DNA of 64,000 nt from G963662655 sp963666875 (GTDB lineage Bacteria; Cloacimonadota; Cloacimonadia; Cloacimonadales; JAIOQZ01). How positions within the stretch are numbered: position 1 is the first letter of the stretch; the number at the start of each line of letters is the position of its first letter. The stretch spans positions 69,789 to 133,788 of the forward strand of contig CAXXPU010000012.1 in NCBI GenBank assembly GCA_963666875.2, given 5' to 3'. Below, in pieces: positions 53,144 to 62,564 of this stretch. The notes beneath the pieces were generated by a model, which was given only the letters and a program-made list of their open reading frames with translations, was not told where the DNA came from and made no database searches. A program made the translations under genes and the position numbers.

Positions 53144-53178
53144 CTCTCACCCCCCTGATAAGGGGGGATAAAGGGGGG
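53144..53178 (-). repeat. REP-like palindromic repeat, reverse copy adjoining IS481 copy 2
   Basis: CTCACCCCCC TGATAA GGGGGG ATAAA GGGGGG, abutting the IS element within its final G-run. GGGGTTATTG continues directly after the element at 54542. Confidence 0.85.
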
Positions 53179-53252
53179 GTACAAACCGGGAAGATAGGTG
53201 ACAAAATAGACCGGGAAGATAGGTAATACTCAAAAAGCATTGAGGAGAGCCT

Positions 53253-54497
53253 ATGCCCTTTCAGAGAACAACGAAGTATGATCAACTCCATAAGTTGATA
53301 GGAGATTATCTTAGCGATCAATATACGGTAGTAGATTTACATCGGATATATGGAGTATCCTGTAAAACGATCTACAAATGGATCAATCGTTATAAGGAAG
53401 ATCCAGCGAACTGGGCTTTGGCTCGCAGCAGTGCTCCGCACAGCCACCCGAATCAGACCCCGCCCGAGATCCTTGAAATGATTATCAACATGAAGCTTGC
53501 ACATTTGAGTTGGGGTCCGCGCAAGATAATACACGCGTTACAGAACCAGGATTCAACCATCGACTGGCCAGCAGCGAGTACAGCAGGCGAATGGTTGAAA
53601 CGTCACGGTCTAGTGAAACATCGTTTGGTACGTAGTCATGTACCGCCATACAGCCAGCCCTTCGGTGAATGCAACTGCAGTAATGCCATCTGGAGTATTG
53701 ACTATAAGGGTCAATTTCGGCTTTTTAATGGCGAGTATTGCTATCCGCTGACGATCACCGACAATTTCAGTCGTTTCCTTTTGTGTTGTCATGCGCTTCC
53801 GAGCACGAACCACAAGGATTGCGAGCATTGGCTTGACTGGACTTTTCAGCAGTATGGTTTGCCGGACAGTATCCGTTCTGATAACGGAGTTCCGTTTTGC
53901 ATTGCGAGTAAAACGGGCTTGAGTCGATTCTGGCTTCATCTGATTCGACTCGGCATAACGCTTGAGCGAATCGAGAAGGGTAAACCCCAGCAGAATGGTC
54001 GTCATGAGCGGATGCATCGTACACTGAAGCATGAAACCTGCAAGCCCCCAGCGCGCGATATGTTATCCCAGCAGGAAGCGTTTAACGCTTTTATAGAAGA
54101 GTACAATACGATTCGTCCTCATGAGGCTTTGGGAGGACACCCACCGGCGTCGGTATATCAACCGAGCCTGCGCAAATATCCGCTTAAGATATTCGGTCCG
54201 GAGTATCCTGAAGACTTTGAAAAGCGTAAAATCAAGGATACCGGTGAGGTGAAATTACATGGAAAGAGAGTGTTTGTAAGTGAGCTTCTCGCAGGTGAAT
54301 ATGTTGCCTTGGAAGAGCTGGAGGATCGTGATGGTATCTGGCGCATTTATTACTACCAGACGCCGATTACGGATCTGGATATCAGAACGATGAAATTGAT
54401 CCCGATTAAAACAAGCCTCGGCGAGGCGCGAAATTCTCCCTCATCCCGGCATGCCGGGATGAGGGAGAATACTGGACAGGAAACCATAAAAGTGTAA
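53253..54497 (+). CDS. IS481-family transposase, copy 2
   Basis: 414 residues, intact, nearly identical to the product of 14538-15782, with Ile in place of Met in RxYG and Phe in place of Leu in RL[LF]NGEY. The DDE core residues (SIDYKGQF, RSDNGVPF, NGRHERMHRTLKHE) are kept. The C-terminal tail is encoded by a 38-bp palindrome (54433-54470). Few differences between copies mean recent duplication. Confidence 0.92.
   Translation: MPFQRTTKYDQLHKLIGDYLSDQYTVVDLHRIYGVSCKTIYKWINRYKEDPANWALARSSAPHSHPNQTPPEILEMIINMKLAHLSWGPRKIIHALQNQDSTIDWPAASTAGEWLKRHGLVKHRLVRSHVPPYSQPFGECNCSNAIWSIDYKGQFRLFNGEYCYPLTITDNFSRFLLCCHALPSTNHKDCEHWLDWTFQQYGLPDSIRSDNGVPFCIASKTGLSRFWLHLIRLGITLERIEKGKPQQNGRHERMHRTLKHETCKPPARDMLSQQEAFNAFIEEYNTIRPHEALGGHPPASVYQPSLRKYPLKIFGPEYPEDFEKRKIKDTGEVKLHGKRVFVSELLAGEYVALEELEDRDGIWRIYYYQTPITDLDIRTMKLIPIKTSLGEARNSPSSRHAGMRENTGQETIKV
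54433..54470. repeat. 38-bp perfect palindrome inside IS481 copy 2
   Basis: Same palindrome as at 14565-14602, with core CATCCCGGCATGCCGGGATG. Confidence 0.9.
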
Positions 54498-54583
54498 CCT
54501 ATGTCTCCGGGCTAATCTGTTACCAACGTCCCGGATGTACAGGGGTTATTGTTTCTCTTCCCCAAAAAACCGCAAACAATCAC

Positions 54584-54611
54584 TTGACAAATCTTAATTC
54601 ATCGCTATATA
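54584..54611 (+). promoter_or_regulatory. Candidate sigma-70-type promoter for the FG-GAP protein
   Basis: TTGACA at 54584-54589, a 16-nt spacer, then TATATA at 54606-54611 (TATACA at 54608 is an alternative with 18 nt). The start codon is about 150 bp downstream. Confidence 0.5.
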
Positions 54612-54759
54612 CATCATTTATATCGGTTAAATATACCGGCTGCCGGGGTGACAACTGGTATTCTCTTCAAACATGATCAACAAAACCAAATCCGGCTCAG
54701 AAATGAGACCGGCACGACATCAACCACCATATCCATGAAAAATGGAAAGGAGTTCGATC

Positions 54760-57501
54760 ATGAAAAAGGCACTTTTTATCCTGCTTATCACTGTCTTCAC
54801 GGTAAACTTTATCCACGCGAATTGGAACGAAGTCCAGAAACTCCTCGCCGGCAACGGAGAGGCAAATGACTGGTTCGGCTATTCAGTCTCAATCGATGGC
54901 GATTACGCCGTTGTCGGTGCGTATCTTGATGATAACAATGAGTTTGTTGATGCCGGCGCAGCTTATGTGTTTCACTGGGATGGCTCTACCTGGAATCCAC
55001 AGACTACCTTAAACTTAGGTAGCGGGGGTGAAGACAGTTATTTCGGTCGTCCAGTCTCCATCTCGGGTGACTACATCATTGTGGGCTCATCTCACGATGA
55101 CGAAAGAGGTCACTATGCCGGTTGCGCATACATATTTCATCGGGAAGGCACATCGTGGATATATCAGGCCAAGCTTTTGGGTGCCGATACAACAGAGGAG
55201 GACCAATTCGGTCTTGGCGTTGCAATCTCAGGGAACTACGCAGTTGTAGGATCTCGTTTCGATGACGATAACGGCATGGATTCCGGTTCCGCTTATGTAT
55301 TTCTTCGGGACGGCATTTTTTGGGAGGAGGAGGCGAAGCTTACCGCCAGCGATGGCAATGCGTTTGATCTCTTCGGATGGTGCGTCGCCATAGATGGCAG
55401 TTACGTCATTGTAGGATCGACATGGGATGATGATAACGGCATTAACTCCGGTTCCGCTTACGTGTTTTACGGAGATGGCACATCGTGGACAGAACAGGCC
55501 AAACTCACCGCCAACGATGGCGCGGAGGGAGACTATTTCGGCAGTTCTGTGGATATCTCGGGCAGCTATGCTCTTGTGGGAGCATGCTACGATGATGATC
55601 GCGGCGTAGATTCCGGTTCAGCATACTTATACCGCCGATATGGTAGTATATGGATCCAGTATGATAAACTACTGGCAAACGATGTCGCAGGGGATGACTT
55701 GTTCGGATATACTGTTGCCATAGATGGCAACAATGCTGTTGTCGGTGCAATTGGCGATGACGATTTGGGTGGTACTTCTGGTTCCGCATACGTATTTCAT
55801 TGTGATGACGATACGTGGAGCCAGCGAACCAAGCTACTTGCCAGCGATGGGTCCGTAGGCGACAATTTCGGCAGTGGTGTAGATATCTCGGGCGGAAATG
55901 TGCTTGTGGGTGCGTGTTGGGATGATGTTAACGGCAATGCTTCCGGCTCCGCTTATATATTCTCGTATTTTACGCCCGGCACAGGCAGCGCCAGCGGCAG
56001 ACCGGCGGAAGGCGAGGCTCTTGAAGTGCCGGTCGAGCCGCTCGATCCCTACAATTATCTCGGCGACAGCAGTACGTTTGTCGTCGAGCCGGATGTGGAG
56101 ATCGACCCGGAAGAATCCGGCGCTACGATTACAGTGGATGTGGCGGTCATTAACAATAGCTATGGCGGATTCGGATTGGATCACGCAAGCCTGTCCTACA
56201 TGATATCCCTGACAGGCACCGATTATCCCGTGGAGGTGGTGTTGCACTACGATGGATTGCCTTTTTCTCCGGACGAGTTGGTGTATTTCGATGGCGGATG
56301 GCGGAGGAACGTGAACGTCGTCTCTTGGGACCACATAAGCCAGACCGTTACCTTCGTGTGGACGTTCGATAGTCTTGATCGAGACGGTATCGGGTATTTC
56401 ATGATAAACGATGGCTTCGGCTCCATGATCTCCGGATGTGGCTATTACCACGGCCAACCGGCGGAAGGCGAATCGCAGCAGGTGGAGGCGGAGCCGCTCG
56501 AATCCCATGACTACGATGGAAACGGTCCGGTGATCGTTCTCCCTGGTTTGTTCATCACACCCAGCGAATACGGAGATACCTTAACCATTTATATATTCAT
56601 TGAAAGCGGTAACAGTGAGGTGCCGGACACCACAAACGCGAGCCTGACCTACACGATTCGTCTCACTGGCACCGTCGATTCTGTGCAGGTGGTGCTGTAC
56701 TTCACCGATCTTCCGTTCACGCCAGACGAACTCGTGTGGTTTGATGGTGTAACGTGGCAGATTATCTACAGAGTTGTGTGGGATCCCGATGAGCAGACAG
56801 CCACTTTCTTCTGGACGTTTGACCCAGACACCGCAATATTCGTCATGAACAATGGCGAGGAGACCACCCTGCCGGTCGAGCTGAGCGGCTTCTCCGCGAC
56901 GATGACCGCCGAGTCGTACGTGCAACTCGAGTGGATCACGCAGAGCGAAAGCGACATGCTGGGATATCATGTCCAGCGCGGCGAAAACGACGATCCCGCC
57001 CAGGTGATCCGTCTGACTGTCAGTCCCATCGAAGCGCACAACCAGAGTCAGGAAAATTCCTACCGATTCGTGGATGTCGAGGTCGAGAAGGATTGTACCT
57101 ATTACTACTGGCTTGAGAGTGTCGAGATGAATGGCTCGGTGCAGTTCTTCGGGCCGGTCTCGATTACGATTATCGAAGAGGATCCGGAAGTGCCACCCTC
57201 CGTGTACGAGGTTACCGCGCTCGATGGCAATTATCCCAATCCGTTCAATCCGGAGACGACCATCCGGTACAGCCTCGGTGGTATGGCAGGTGAGACGGAA
57301 CCGGTCTCGATCGTGATCTACAACACGAGGGGGCAGAAGGTTCGTACGCTGATCGATGGACTGGAAGAACCGGGCCAGGATAAAACCGTCGTTTGGAACG
57401 GCACCGATGATTACGGAAAGCCGGTTTCCAACGGTGTCTATCTGTATCGTTTACGAACGGACAATCGTTCTCAAGTCCGTAAGATGCTGATGATGAAATA
57501 G
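54760..57501 (+). CDS. Exported FG-GAP/beta-propeller protein with T9SS sorting domain
   Basis: 913 residues from the ATG at 54760, chosen because AAGGAG precedes it and a signal peptide follows (MKKALFILLITVFTVNFIHA). Residues about 20-400 are seven propeller blades of about 50 residues, each with the pattern L-x-x-x-D-G-x-x-x-D-x-F-G-x-x-V-x-I-[DS]-G-x-x-x-[LV]-V-G-[AS]. Two related beta-domains follow (about 420-710), each opening with RPAEGE/QPAEGE and PLDPYNY/PLESHDY. Then comes an FN3-like part (TTLPVELSGFSATMTAESYVQLEW). The end is a FlgD-like T9SS sorting domain (NYPNPFNPETTIRYSL ... SNGVYLYRLRTDN). Surface display or secretion is inferred; the binding target is unknown. Confidence 0.83.
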   Translation: MKKALFILLITVFTVNFIHANWNEVQKLLAGNGEANDWFGYSVSIDGDYAVVGAYLDDNNEFVDAGAAYVFHWDGSTWNPQTTLNLGSGGEDSYFGRPVSISGDYIIVGSSHDDERGHYAGCAYIFHREGTSWIYQAKLLGADTTEEDQFGLGVAISGNYAVVGSRFDDDNGMDSGSAYVFLRDGIFWEEEAKLTASDGNAFDLFGWCVAIDGSYVIVGSTWDDDNGINSGSAYVFYGDGTSWTEQAKLTANDGAEGDYFGSSVDISGSYALVGACYDDDRGVDSGSAYLYRRYGSIWIQYDKLLANDVAGDDLFGYTVAIDGNNAVVGAIGDDDLGGTSGSAYVFHCDDDTWSQRTKLLASDGSVGDNFGSGVDISGGNVLVGACWDDVNGNASGSAYIFSYFTPGTGSASGRPAEGEALEVPVEPLDPYNYLGDSSTFVVEPDVEIDPEESGATITVDVAVINNSYGGFGLDHASLSYMISLTGTDYPVEVVLHYDGLPFSPDELVYFDGGWRRNVNVVSWDHISQTVTFVWTFDSLDRDGIGYFMINDGFGSMISGCGYYHGQPAEGESQQVEAEPLESHDYDGNGPVIVLPGLFITPSEYGDTLTIYIFIESGNSEVPDTTNASLTYTIRLTGTVDSVQVVLYFTDLPFTPDELVWFDGVTWQIIYRVVWDPDEQTATFFWTFDPDTAIFVMNNGEETTLPVELSGFSATMTAESYVQLEWITQSESDMLGYHVQRGENDDPAQVIRLTVSPIEAHNQSQENSYRFVDVEVEKDCTYYYWLESVEMNGSVQFFGPVSITIIEEDPEVPPSVYEVTALDGNYPNPFNPETTIRYSLGGMAGETEPVSIVIYNTRGQKVRTLIDGLEEPGQDKTVVWNGTDDYGKPVSNGVYLYRLRTDNRSQVRKMLMMK

Positions 57502-57580
57502 TTCGGCTTCCGATTTATCGGAAACGAAACCTTGAACGTTGTAAATTCGACTTGTCGTAATAATATTTACAGATCGCTAT

Positions 57581-57609
57581 GGGCAGACCTCCGTGTCTGC
57601 CCTTCTTTC
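57581..57609. terminator. Terminator-like hairpin between convergent genes
   Basis: GGGCAGAC (57581-57588) and GTCTGCCC (57595-57602) with loop CTCCGT, then TTCTTTC. It lies between the FG-GAP gene and the PAS kinase gene, and resembles the hairpin at 12381-12406. Confidence 0.6.
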
Positions 57610-57641
57610 ATAGCTTTGTTGCCCCAGCCTGACAAAGCACG

Positions 57642-60600
57642 CTATTCGGTCTTTTCGAGCGCTTTCCTGACGCAGGTGGCCAGCGAGAGGAACGAAAAGG
57701 GTTTCTGCAGGAAATTCACGTCGTTCTTGATAATTCCCTGGCGGGTGATCACGTTGGCGGTATAACCGGAAATGAACATGTGCCTCATCTTCGGATAGCG
57801 CTGTGTCAGCAATTTTGCCAGATCGCTGCCGTTCATTTCGGGCATGACGACGTCGGTAACGAGCAGGTCGATTTCTTCGTCGTATTGTTTGGCGATATTG
57901 ATCGCCTCATTGGGTGATTGCGCCGTGATAACCTGATAACCGAGGCGTTCCAGCATGGTTCGTCCCATTCGCAGGATTGCGGGTTCATCGTCAACCATGA
58001 GGATTCTCTCGGCGTTTCCCAAAGGCGGAAGAACTCTCAATTGCGATTGAGGCTGGACATGGAATTCCTGCAGGGCGGGAAGGTAGATATGAAAGGTCGT
58101 TCCTTTGCCCGGCTCGCTGTAAACATTGATGTAACCGTGATTCTGCATGATAATGCCATAGACGGTCGCCAGTCCCAGTCCGGTTCCTTCTCCGACGTTC
58201 TTGGTCGTGAAGAACGGTTCGAAAATCTGCTGACGGGTATATTTGTCCATGCCGCGTCCGTTGTCTGAGAAGGAGAGTTTAACATAGTCGCCGGGGATAC
58301 ATCCGCTCGCTTGTTTGCAATACGCCTCATCGAGCGTCGCATTGTCGGTCTCGATGAGGATTTTCCCGTGTCCGTCGATCGCATCCCTGGCGTTGACTGA
58401 GAGGTTTGCCAGGATCTGGTCGAGCTGCGCCGGGTCGATCCGGATGGGGGAGACTTTCTGTCCCGGGAACCATTCCAGCTTGATGCTTTCGCCGATCAGC
58501 CGGTGGAGCATTTTCAGCATACTCTCGACGGTATGGTTGATATCGAGAACCTTGGGCGAAGCGGTCTGCTTCCGGGCAAAGGCGAGTAGCTGTCGGGTCA
58601 GATCGGCCGAATGCTGCGCTGCGTGTTGTATTTCGCGGATGCTTTCGATCAAGTCCAGATTCAGGTCGTCGTCGTCCAGAATCAATTCGGCGTGACCGAG
58701 GATAACCAGCAGCATGTTGTTGAAGTCGTGGGCAATTCCGCCGGCAAGTCTTCCAACGCTTTCCATTTTCTGCGACTGCATGAACTGCCGCTCCATCTCC
58801 AGTTCTCGGGTAATATCCCGTTTAACGGAGACAAAATTGGTGATATTGCCACCGGAATCACGGATCGGAGAAATGCTGGCTTCCTCAGAATACAGCGATC
58901 CGTCTTTTCTCCTGTTAACAAATCGACCCTTCCAGGCCTCTCCTCCGGAGATATCCTTCCACATTCTATCGTAGAAATCATCACCCTGCTCACCGCTTTT
59001 CAGGATGCTGAGATTCTTGCCGAGGGCTTCATCGCGTGTATAGCCTGTAACTTTCTCGAATGCGGGATTAATGTATTCGATAGTACCTTTCTGATCCGTG
59101 ATCACCACCATTTCATCCGCCTGTTCGATGGCGGCGATCAGACGTTCACGTTCTGCCTCGGCCTTTTTTGCTTCGGTCACGTCTCGAGCGATTCCGACAA
59201 TACTGGTAACAATGCCATTCTTGTCTTTGACGCAGGCTCCGCTGGCTACGAGCCACCGATAGGTTCCATCGCGATGCAGGATGCGGAAACTGAAATTTGT
59301 GATTTCGGTTCTGGTTGTGAGAATATTCTCGAAATACTGATAGCATTTCGACATGTCTTCCGGGAAAACATAAGATTCGAATGTTTTTCCAATCGCATTT
59401 TCGGCTGGTTCACCGATAAAGTGGAGCCAGTTGGGAGAAATATACGTGAAAACACCTTCAGGGTTGAACGCGAACACGATATCGCTGGCATTTTCCACAT
59501 ACGATCTGAAACGTTCCTCGCTCCTGCGCAGCTCTTCTTCTGCGAGCTTCCGCTCGGTGATGTCGCTCGTCAGGATCACCACGCGCTCGACTTCGCCTTT
59601 GTTATTCTTTATTCCGCTGAAATGCTGACTTAGGAATCTCTTCTGGCCGCTCAGGGAACGCTTTCCTGTCGTTTCGACTTCGGGAATATAATAGGTCCCA
59701 CCCTCGCGATAAACTCGCTGCACTTCTCTTTGATGCACGGAAAGGTACTCATCCCGATCATCAAGGTGGAGTTTTTCACGTGCTTTCAAATCCTGTTGTA
59801 ATCGTTCCTGGGTCATTTCCCAGACATCCAGCCATGCCTGATTGTGGAGCAGCAATTGACCGGTTGTGCTGCGAACCGATATACCGATCGGAGAATTCTC
59901 GATAACCGTTCGAGCCAGTGTTTCGCTGCTGCGTAGAGCTTCTTCCGCTTTGATGCGCTCACTCAAATCCCGGCAGAAGCAAACGACCTGACCGCCGTGC
60001 TCATCCAGATAGGATACTGATATCTCGACAGGAAGCAATTCACCGTTTTTCTTGCGGTGTACAGTATTAAAAATTTCTGATCCGACCTGAAATGTGTTTC
60101 TGATTTGCGCTTCAATGGCCTGCTGGTCCTCGAATGCAGCAAGGTCGGCGATATTCATATTCAACAACTCATCCCGACGATAGCCAATCATGGCGCAATA
60201 GGCGTCATTGACTTCCTGCAAATCCCCTTTTCGATTCGCGATCCAGAATCCATCGACAGTTGTCTGGATGATTCGATTCAAATAGTTCTCACGTTCCAGA
60301 AGTGCTTTTTCCATTTCCTTTCGATCGGTGATATCGTAGTTGATCCCGGTCATTCGGTACGGCTTGTGGGATTCGTCCAGCAGGACGACACCGTCGGCCT
60401 TAATAAAGCGAATCGATCCATCTTTCCGTGTGATCCTGAACTCGAAATCGAGTCGTTTTCCCTCCTGAATGGCCGCCTGTACTTTGCGCTCAGTTATTTC
60501 TGCATCTTCCGGCAGAACGTATCTGCTCCAGTCTTCGTATTTCCCGCCAAACTCTTCTCTGCTGATACCGTAGAGCTCCAACATTCTGTCATCCCATTCA

Positions 60601-62261
60601 AGCCGATTACCCATGATATCGAGATCCCATACACCCAACTTACCTGCCGTGGCAGCGAGTTCGAAACGCTCGTTCAATCGCTCGATGGTTTCTGCTGTAC
60701 GTACTTTATCGCTAATATCACGTATGATCGAACCAACACCGATTGTGTCACCATCCAACTTCAATGGAAACTTCAATGATTCAAAAACTCTTCCGCGAAT
60801 TCGTTCAATCCTTGTTATCGGCTTATTGAGGCGCAACGCCTCGCGATCCGATGATTCGGCCATCTTAGCGAATTCTTCATCTATCAATTCGTGATCGGTC
60901 TTTCCAATTACCTGATCGCGCGATTTGTTCATTTTTCCGAGAATGGTTTCATTGACAACAAGGTATCTGAGATTCTCATCCTTGATATAAATCAAATCAA
61001 TGTGTGTATCGATGAATGACTGATAGCGTTCTTCGCTAATGCGCAAGGCCTTTAGCGCGTGTTCCCGTTCTGTGGTATCCTCGAAAATTGTTGCAAACTG
61101 AGCGGGAGCCGTTCGATAGGCGGTTACTTCGAAATACTCATCCAGTTCACGCGAGTAGTTTTCGAATTTAACGGATTCACCCGTCAACGCGACTTTACCG
61201 TATGTTTCGATCCAAAACGGCTCTGTTTTGGGTAGAACCTCGAGAACCGTTTTCCCGATGATCTCAGATGCCTTGAGTCCCGTCATTCTCTCGAAGGCAG
61301 GATTGACCGTCAGGAAACGATAGTCAACCGGCTTTCCATCATCGTCACAGATGATCTCGTGCAATGCAAATCCATTGAGGATTTCTTTGAATAGTGTCGC
61401 ATATTTTTCTTCGGCTTTATGCCGATCGGTCGTGTCGGTGGTGAAGCCGAGAAACCGATTATCGGATAATCTTACCGCAGCAATGTGCCACCAGCGGATT
61501 TCGCCGTTTTTCCGTCGATATTGCAACTCGGCATCTGCGGAACCTTGTTCGATAACTCGCTGGAAATGCTTCACCGATTCGTTTAACTGGCCATCCGGTA
61601 TGGTATTTCTCAGGTTCATCCCAACCAATTCTTCTTCCGAATACCCCGTCATCTTGCATGCTGCCGGGTTGACCTGAACATACTCTCCTTTTTTATTGGC
61701 GATAAACACGCCGTGCGGTGCATTATCGAAATAGCTTCTGAGTTTCTCTTCGCGCTCTTTCAATGCGAGATCGCTCTGCTTTCTGTCCGTTATATCGCGA
61801 ACAATAGCCCAGAGATAATCGGGAATTCCCTGACTGTTCAATCCAACGTATGATTGCACTTCCACTGGAACTATCGTCCCATTCTTGTGGATGTATTCTT
61901 TCTCATAGAGTCCGGAATACCCGTTCTTCTTCAGTCGTATCTCGCCAATTTCTTCAAGTTCCCACTGACGCCATTTCTCAACAGTTATGTTGGCGATACC
62001 ATCAATACTCTTGAGTTCTTCGAGAGAATATCCAACCATGGAACAAAAGGCCTGATTAGCATCGAGTATCCTTCGCTGCATGTCGATAACGACAATACCA
62101 TCGCGACTTTGTTCGAAGAAGGCTCGAAGTTGCGGGGTCATGACCGGAGAGGTTCTAAGTGCAAGTTCCGTTGTTAGTTCGTTGATTTGCCGCTCGAGAT
62201 CCTTGCAGCGAGTCAACAGTTCTTCTCGGGATGGTATCGGTTTCTTGTTTTTTACATTCAT
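57642..62261 (-). CDS. Hybrid histidine kinase with nine PAS domains and a receiver
   Basis: 1539 residues, no membrane segment, so a cytoplasmic multi-input sensor. Nine PAS domains can be counted between about 45 and 1140, each opening like FEQSRDGIVVIDMQRRILDANQAF or YFDNAPHGVFIANKKGEYVQVN. The HisKA domain has the phospho-acceptor His in GRLAGGIAHDFNNMLLV. The ATPase domain shows FSDNGRGMD (N/G1 box) and GEGTGLGLATVYGI (G2). The receiver (about 1415-1535) has ILMVDDEPAIL, Asp in LLVTDVVMPEMNG and LQKPFSF. The HDFNN form of the H-box is common in large PAS hybrid kinases. The cognate partner is not obvious; the regulator at 50952-52427 is a distant candidate. Confidence 0.93.
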   Translation of the reverse strand: MNVKNKKPIPSREELLTRCKDLERQINELTTELALRTSPVMTPQLRAFFEQSRDGIVVIDMQRRILDANQAFCSMVGYSLEELKSIDGIANITVEKWRQWELEEIGEIRLKKNGYSGLYEKEYIHKNGTIVPVEVQSYVGLNSQGIPDYLWAIVRDITDRKQSDLALKEREEKLRSYFDNAPHGVFIANKKGEYVQVNPAACKMTGYSEEELVGMNLRNTIPDGQLNESVKHFQRVIEQGSADAELQYRRKNGEIRWWHIAAVRLSDNRFLGFTTDTTDRHKAEEKYATLFKEILNGFALHEIICDDDGKPVDYRFLTVNPAFERMTGLKASEIIGKTVLEVLPKTEPFWIETYGKVALTGESVKFENYSRELDEYFEVTAYRTAPAQFATIFEDTTEREHALKALRISEERYQSFIDTHIDLIYIKDENLRYLVVNETILGKMNKSRDQVIGKTDHELIDEEFAKMAESSDREALRLNKPITRIERIRGRVFESLKFPLKLDGDTIGVGSIIRDISDKVRTAETIERLNERFELAATAGKLGVWDLDIMGNRLEWDDRMLELYGISREEFGGKYEDWSRYVLPEDAEITERKVQAAIQEGKRLDFEFRITRKDGSIRFIKADGVVLLDESHKPYRMTGINYDITDRKEMEKALLERENYLNRIIQTTVDGFWIANRKGDLQEVNDAYCAMIGYRRDELLNMNIADLAAFEDQQAIEAQIRNTFQVGSEIFNTVHRKKNGELLPVEISVSYLDEHGGQVVCFCRDLSERIKAEEALRSSETLARTVIENSPIGISVRSTTGQLLLHNQAWLDVWEMTQERLQQDLKAREKLHLDDRDEYLSVHQREVQRVYREGGTYYIPEVETTGKRSLSGQKRFLSQHFSGIKNNKGEVERVVILTSDITERKLAEEELRRSEERFRSYVENASDIVFAFNPEGVFTYISPNWLHFIGEPAENAIGKTFESYVFPEDMSKCYQYFENILTTRTEITNFSFRILHRDGTYRWLVASGACVKDKNGIVTSIVGIARDVTEAKKAEAERERLIAAIEQADEMVVITDQKGTIEYINPAFEKVTGYTRDEALGKNLSILKSGEQGDDFYDRMWKDISGGEAWKGRFVNRRKDGSLYSEEASISPIRDSGGNITNFVSVKRDITRELEMERQFMQSQKMESVGRLAGGIAHDFNNMLLVILGHAELILDDDDLNLDLIESIREIQHAAQHSADLTRQLLAFARKQTASPKVLDINHTVESMLKMLHRLIGESIKLEWFPGQKVSPIRIDPAQLDQILANLSVNARDAIDGHGKILIETDNATLDEAYCKQASGCIPGDYVKLSFSDNGRGMDKYTRQQIFEPFFTTKNVGEGTGLGLATVYGIIMQNHGYINVYSEPGKGTTFHIYLPALQEFHVQPQSQLRVLPPLGNAERILMVDDEPAILRMGRTMLERLGYQVITAQSPNEAINIAKQYDEEIDLLVTDVVMPEMNGSDLAKLLTQRYPKMRHMFISGYTANVITRQGIIKNDVNFLQKPFSFLSLATCVRKALEKTE

Positions 62262-62564
62262 TATGTGTTCATCCTCACCCTAAAATAATAATGCGAGTGA
62301 CATGTAAGTGTCAATCATTTCGTAGAATGTGATTGGATTTTCATGCAGATTGAACCGGCTATTCTTTATTGAACTCCCTGCGTTTCAGCTCGGAAAACCA
62401 GTATCGATGATACCGTAATATTAATCATTTTCCACAGCAGTGGGATATATAAAAGACGATTCTAAACTTTACGGTTCGTAATCCATTTGTATATCGGAAG
62501 AAAAAACGATTGACGTCGCGAGTCGATGATAATATGAATCGACCATTACAATGAAGGAATGAAT
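62262..62564. other. Divergent intergenic region between the PAS kinase gene and obgE
   Basis: About 300 bp, A+T-rich near the kinase gene. It contains a short inverted repeat, TGACA-N6-TGTCA (62299-62314), and the obgE promoter candidate. No gene is supported. Confidence 0.5.
62510..62538 (+). promoter_or_regulatory. Candidate sigma-70-type promoter for obgE
   Basis: TTGACG at 62510-62515, a 17-nt spacer, then TATGAA at 62533-62538. The start codon is 26 bp further on, so the leader is short. Confidence 0.5.

Larger units (their letters stand above)
53179..54541 (+). mobile_element. IS481-family insertion sequence, copy 2
   Basis: 1363 bp, 25 bp longer than copy 1. The left end carries an extra GACAAAATAG plus a repeat of ACCGGGAAGATAGGT. 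Terminal repeats are otherwise as in copy 1. GGGG flanks both sides, compatible with a 4-bp or slightly longer target duplication in the G-run of a REP-like repeat. Orientation is opposite to copy 1. Confidence 0.87.

Noticed and set aside
54648..54869. Short + strand frame ahead of the FG-GAP gene
   Set aside because: It overlaps the ribosome site and start of the FG-GAP gene in another frame and lacks its own signals.
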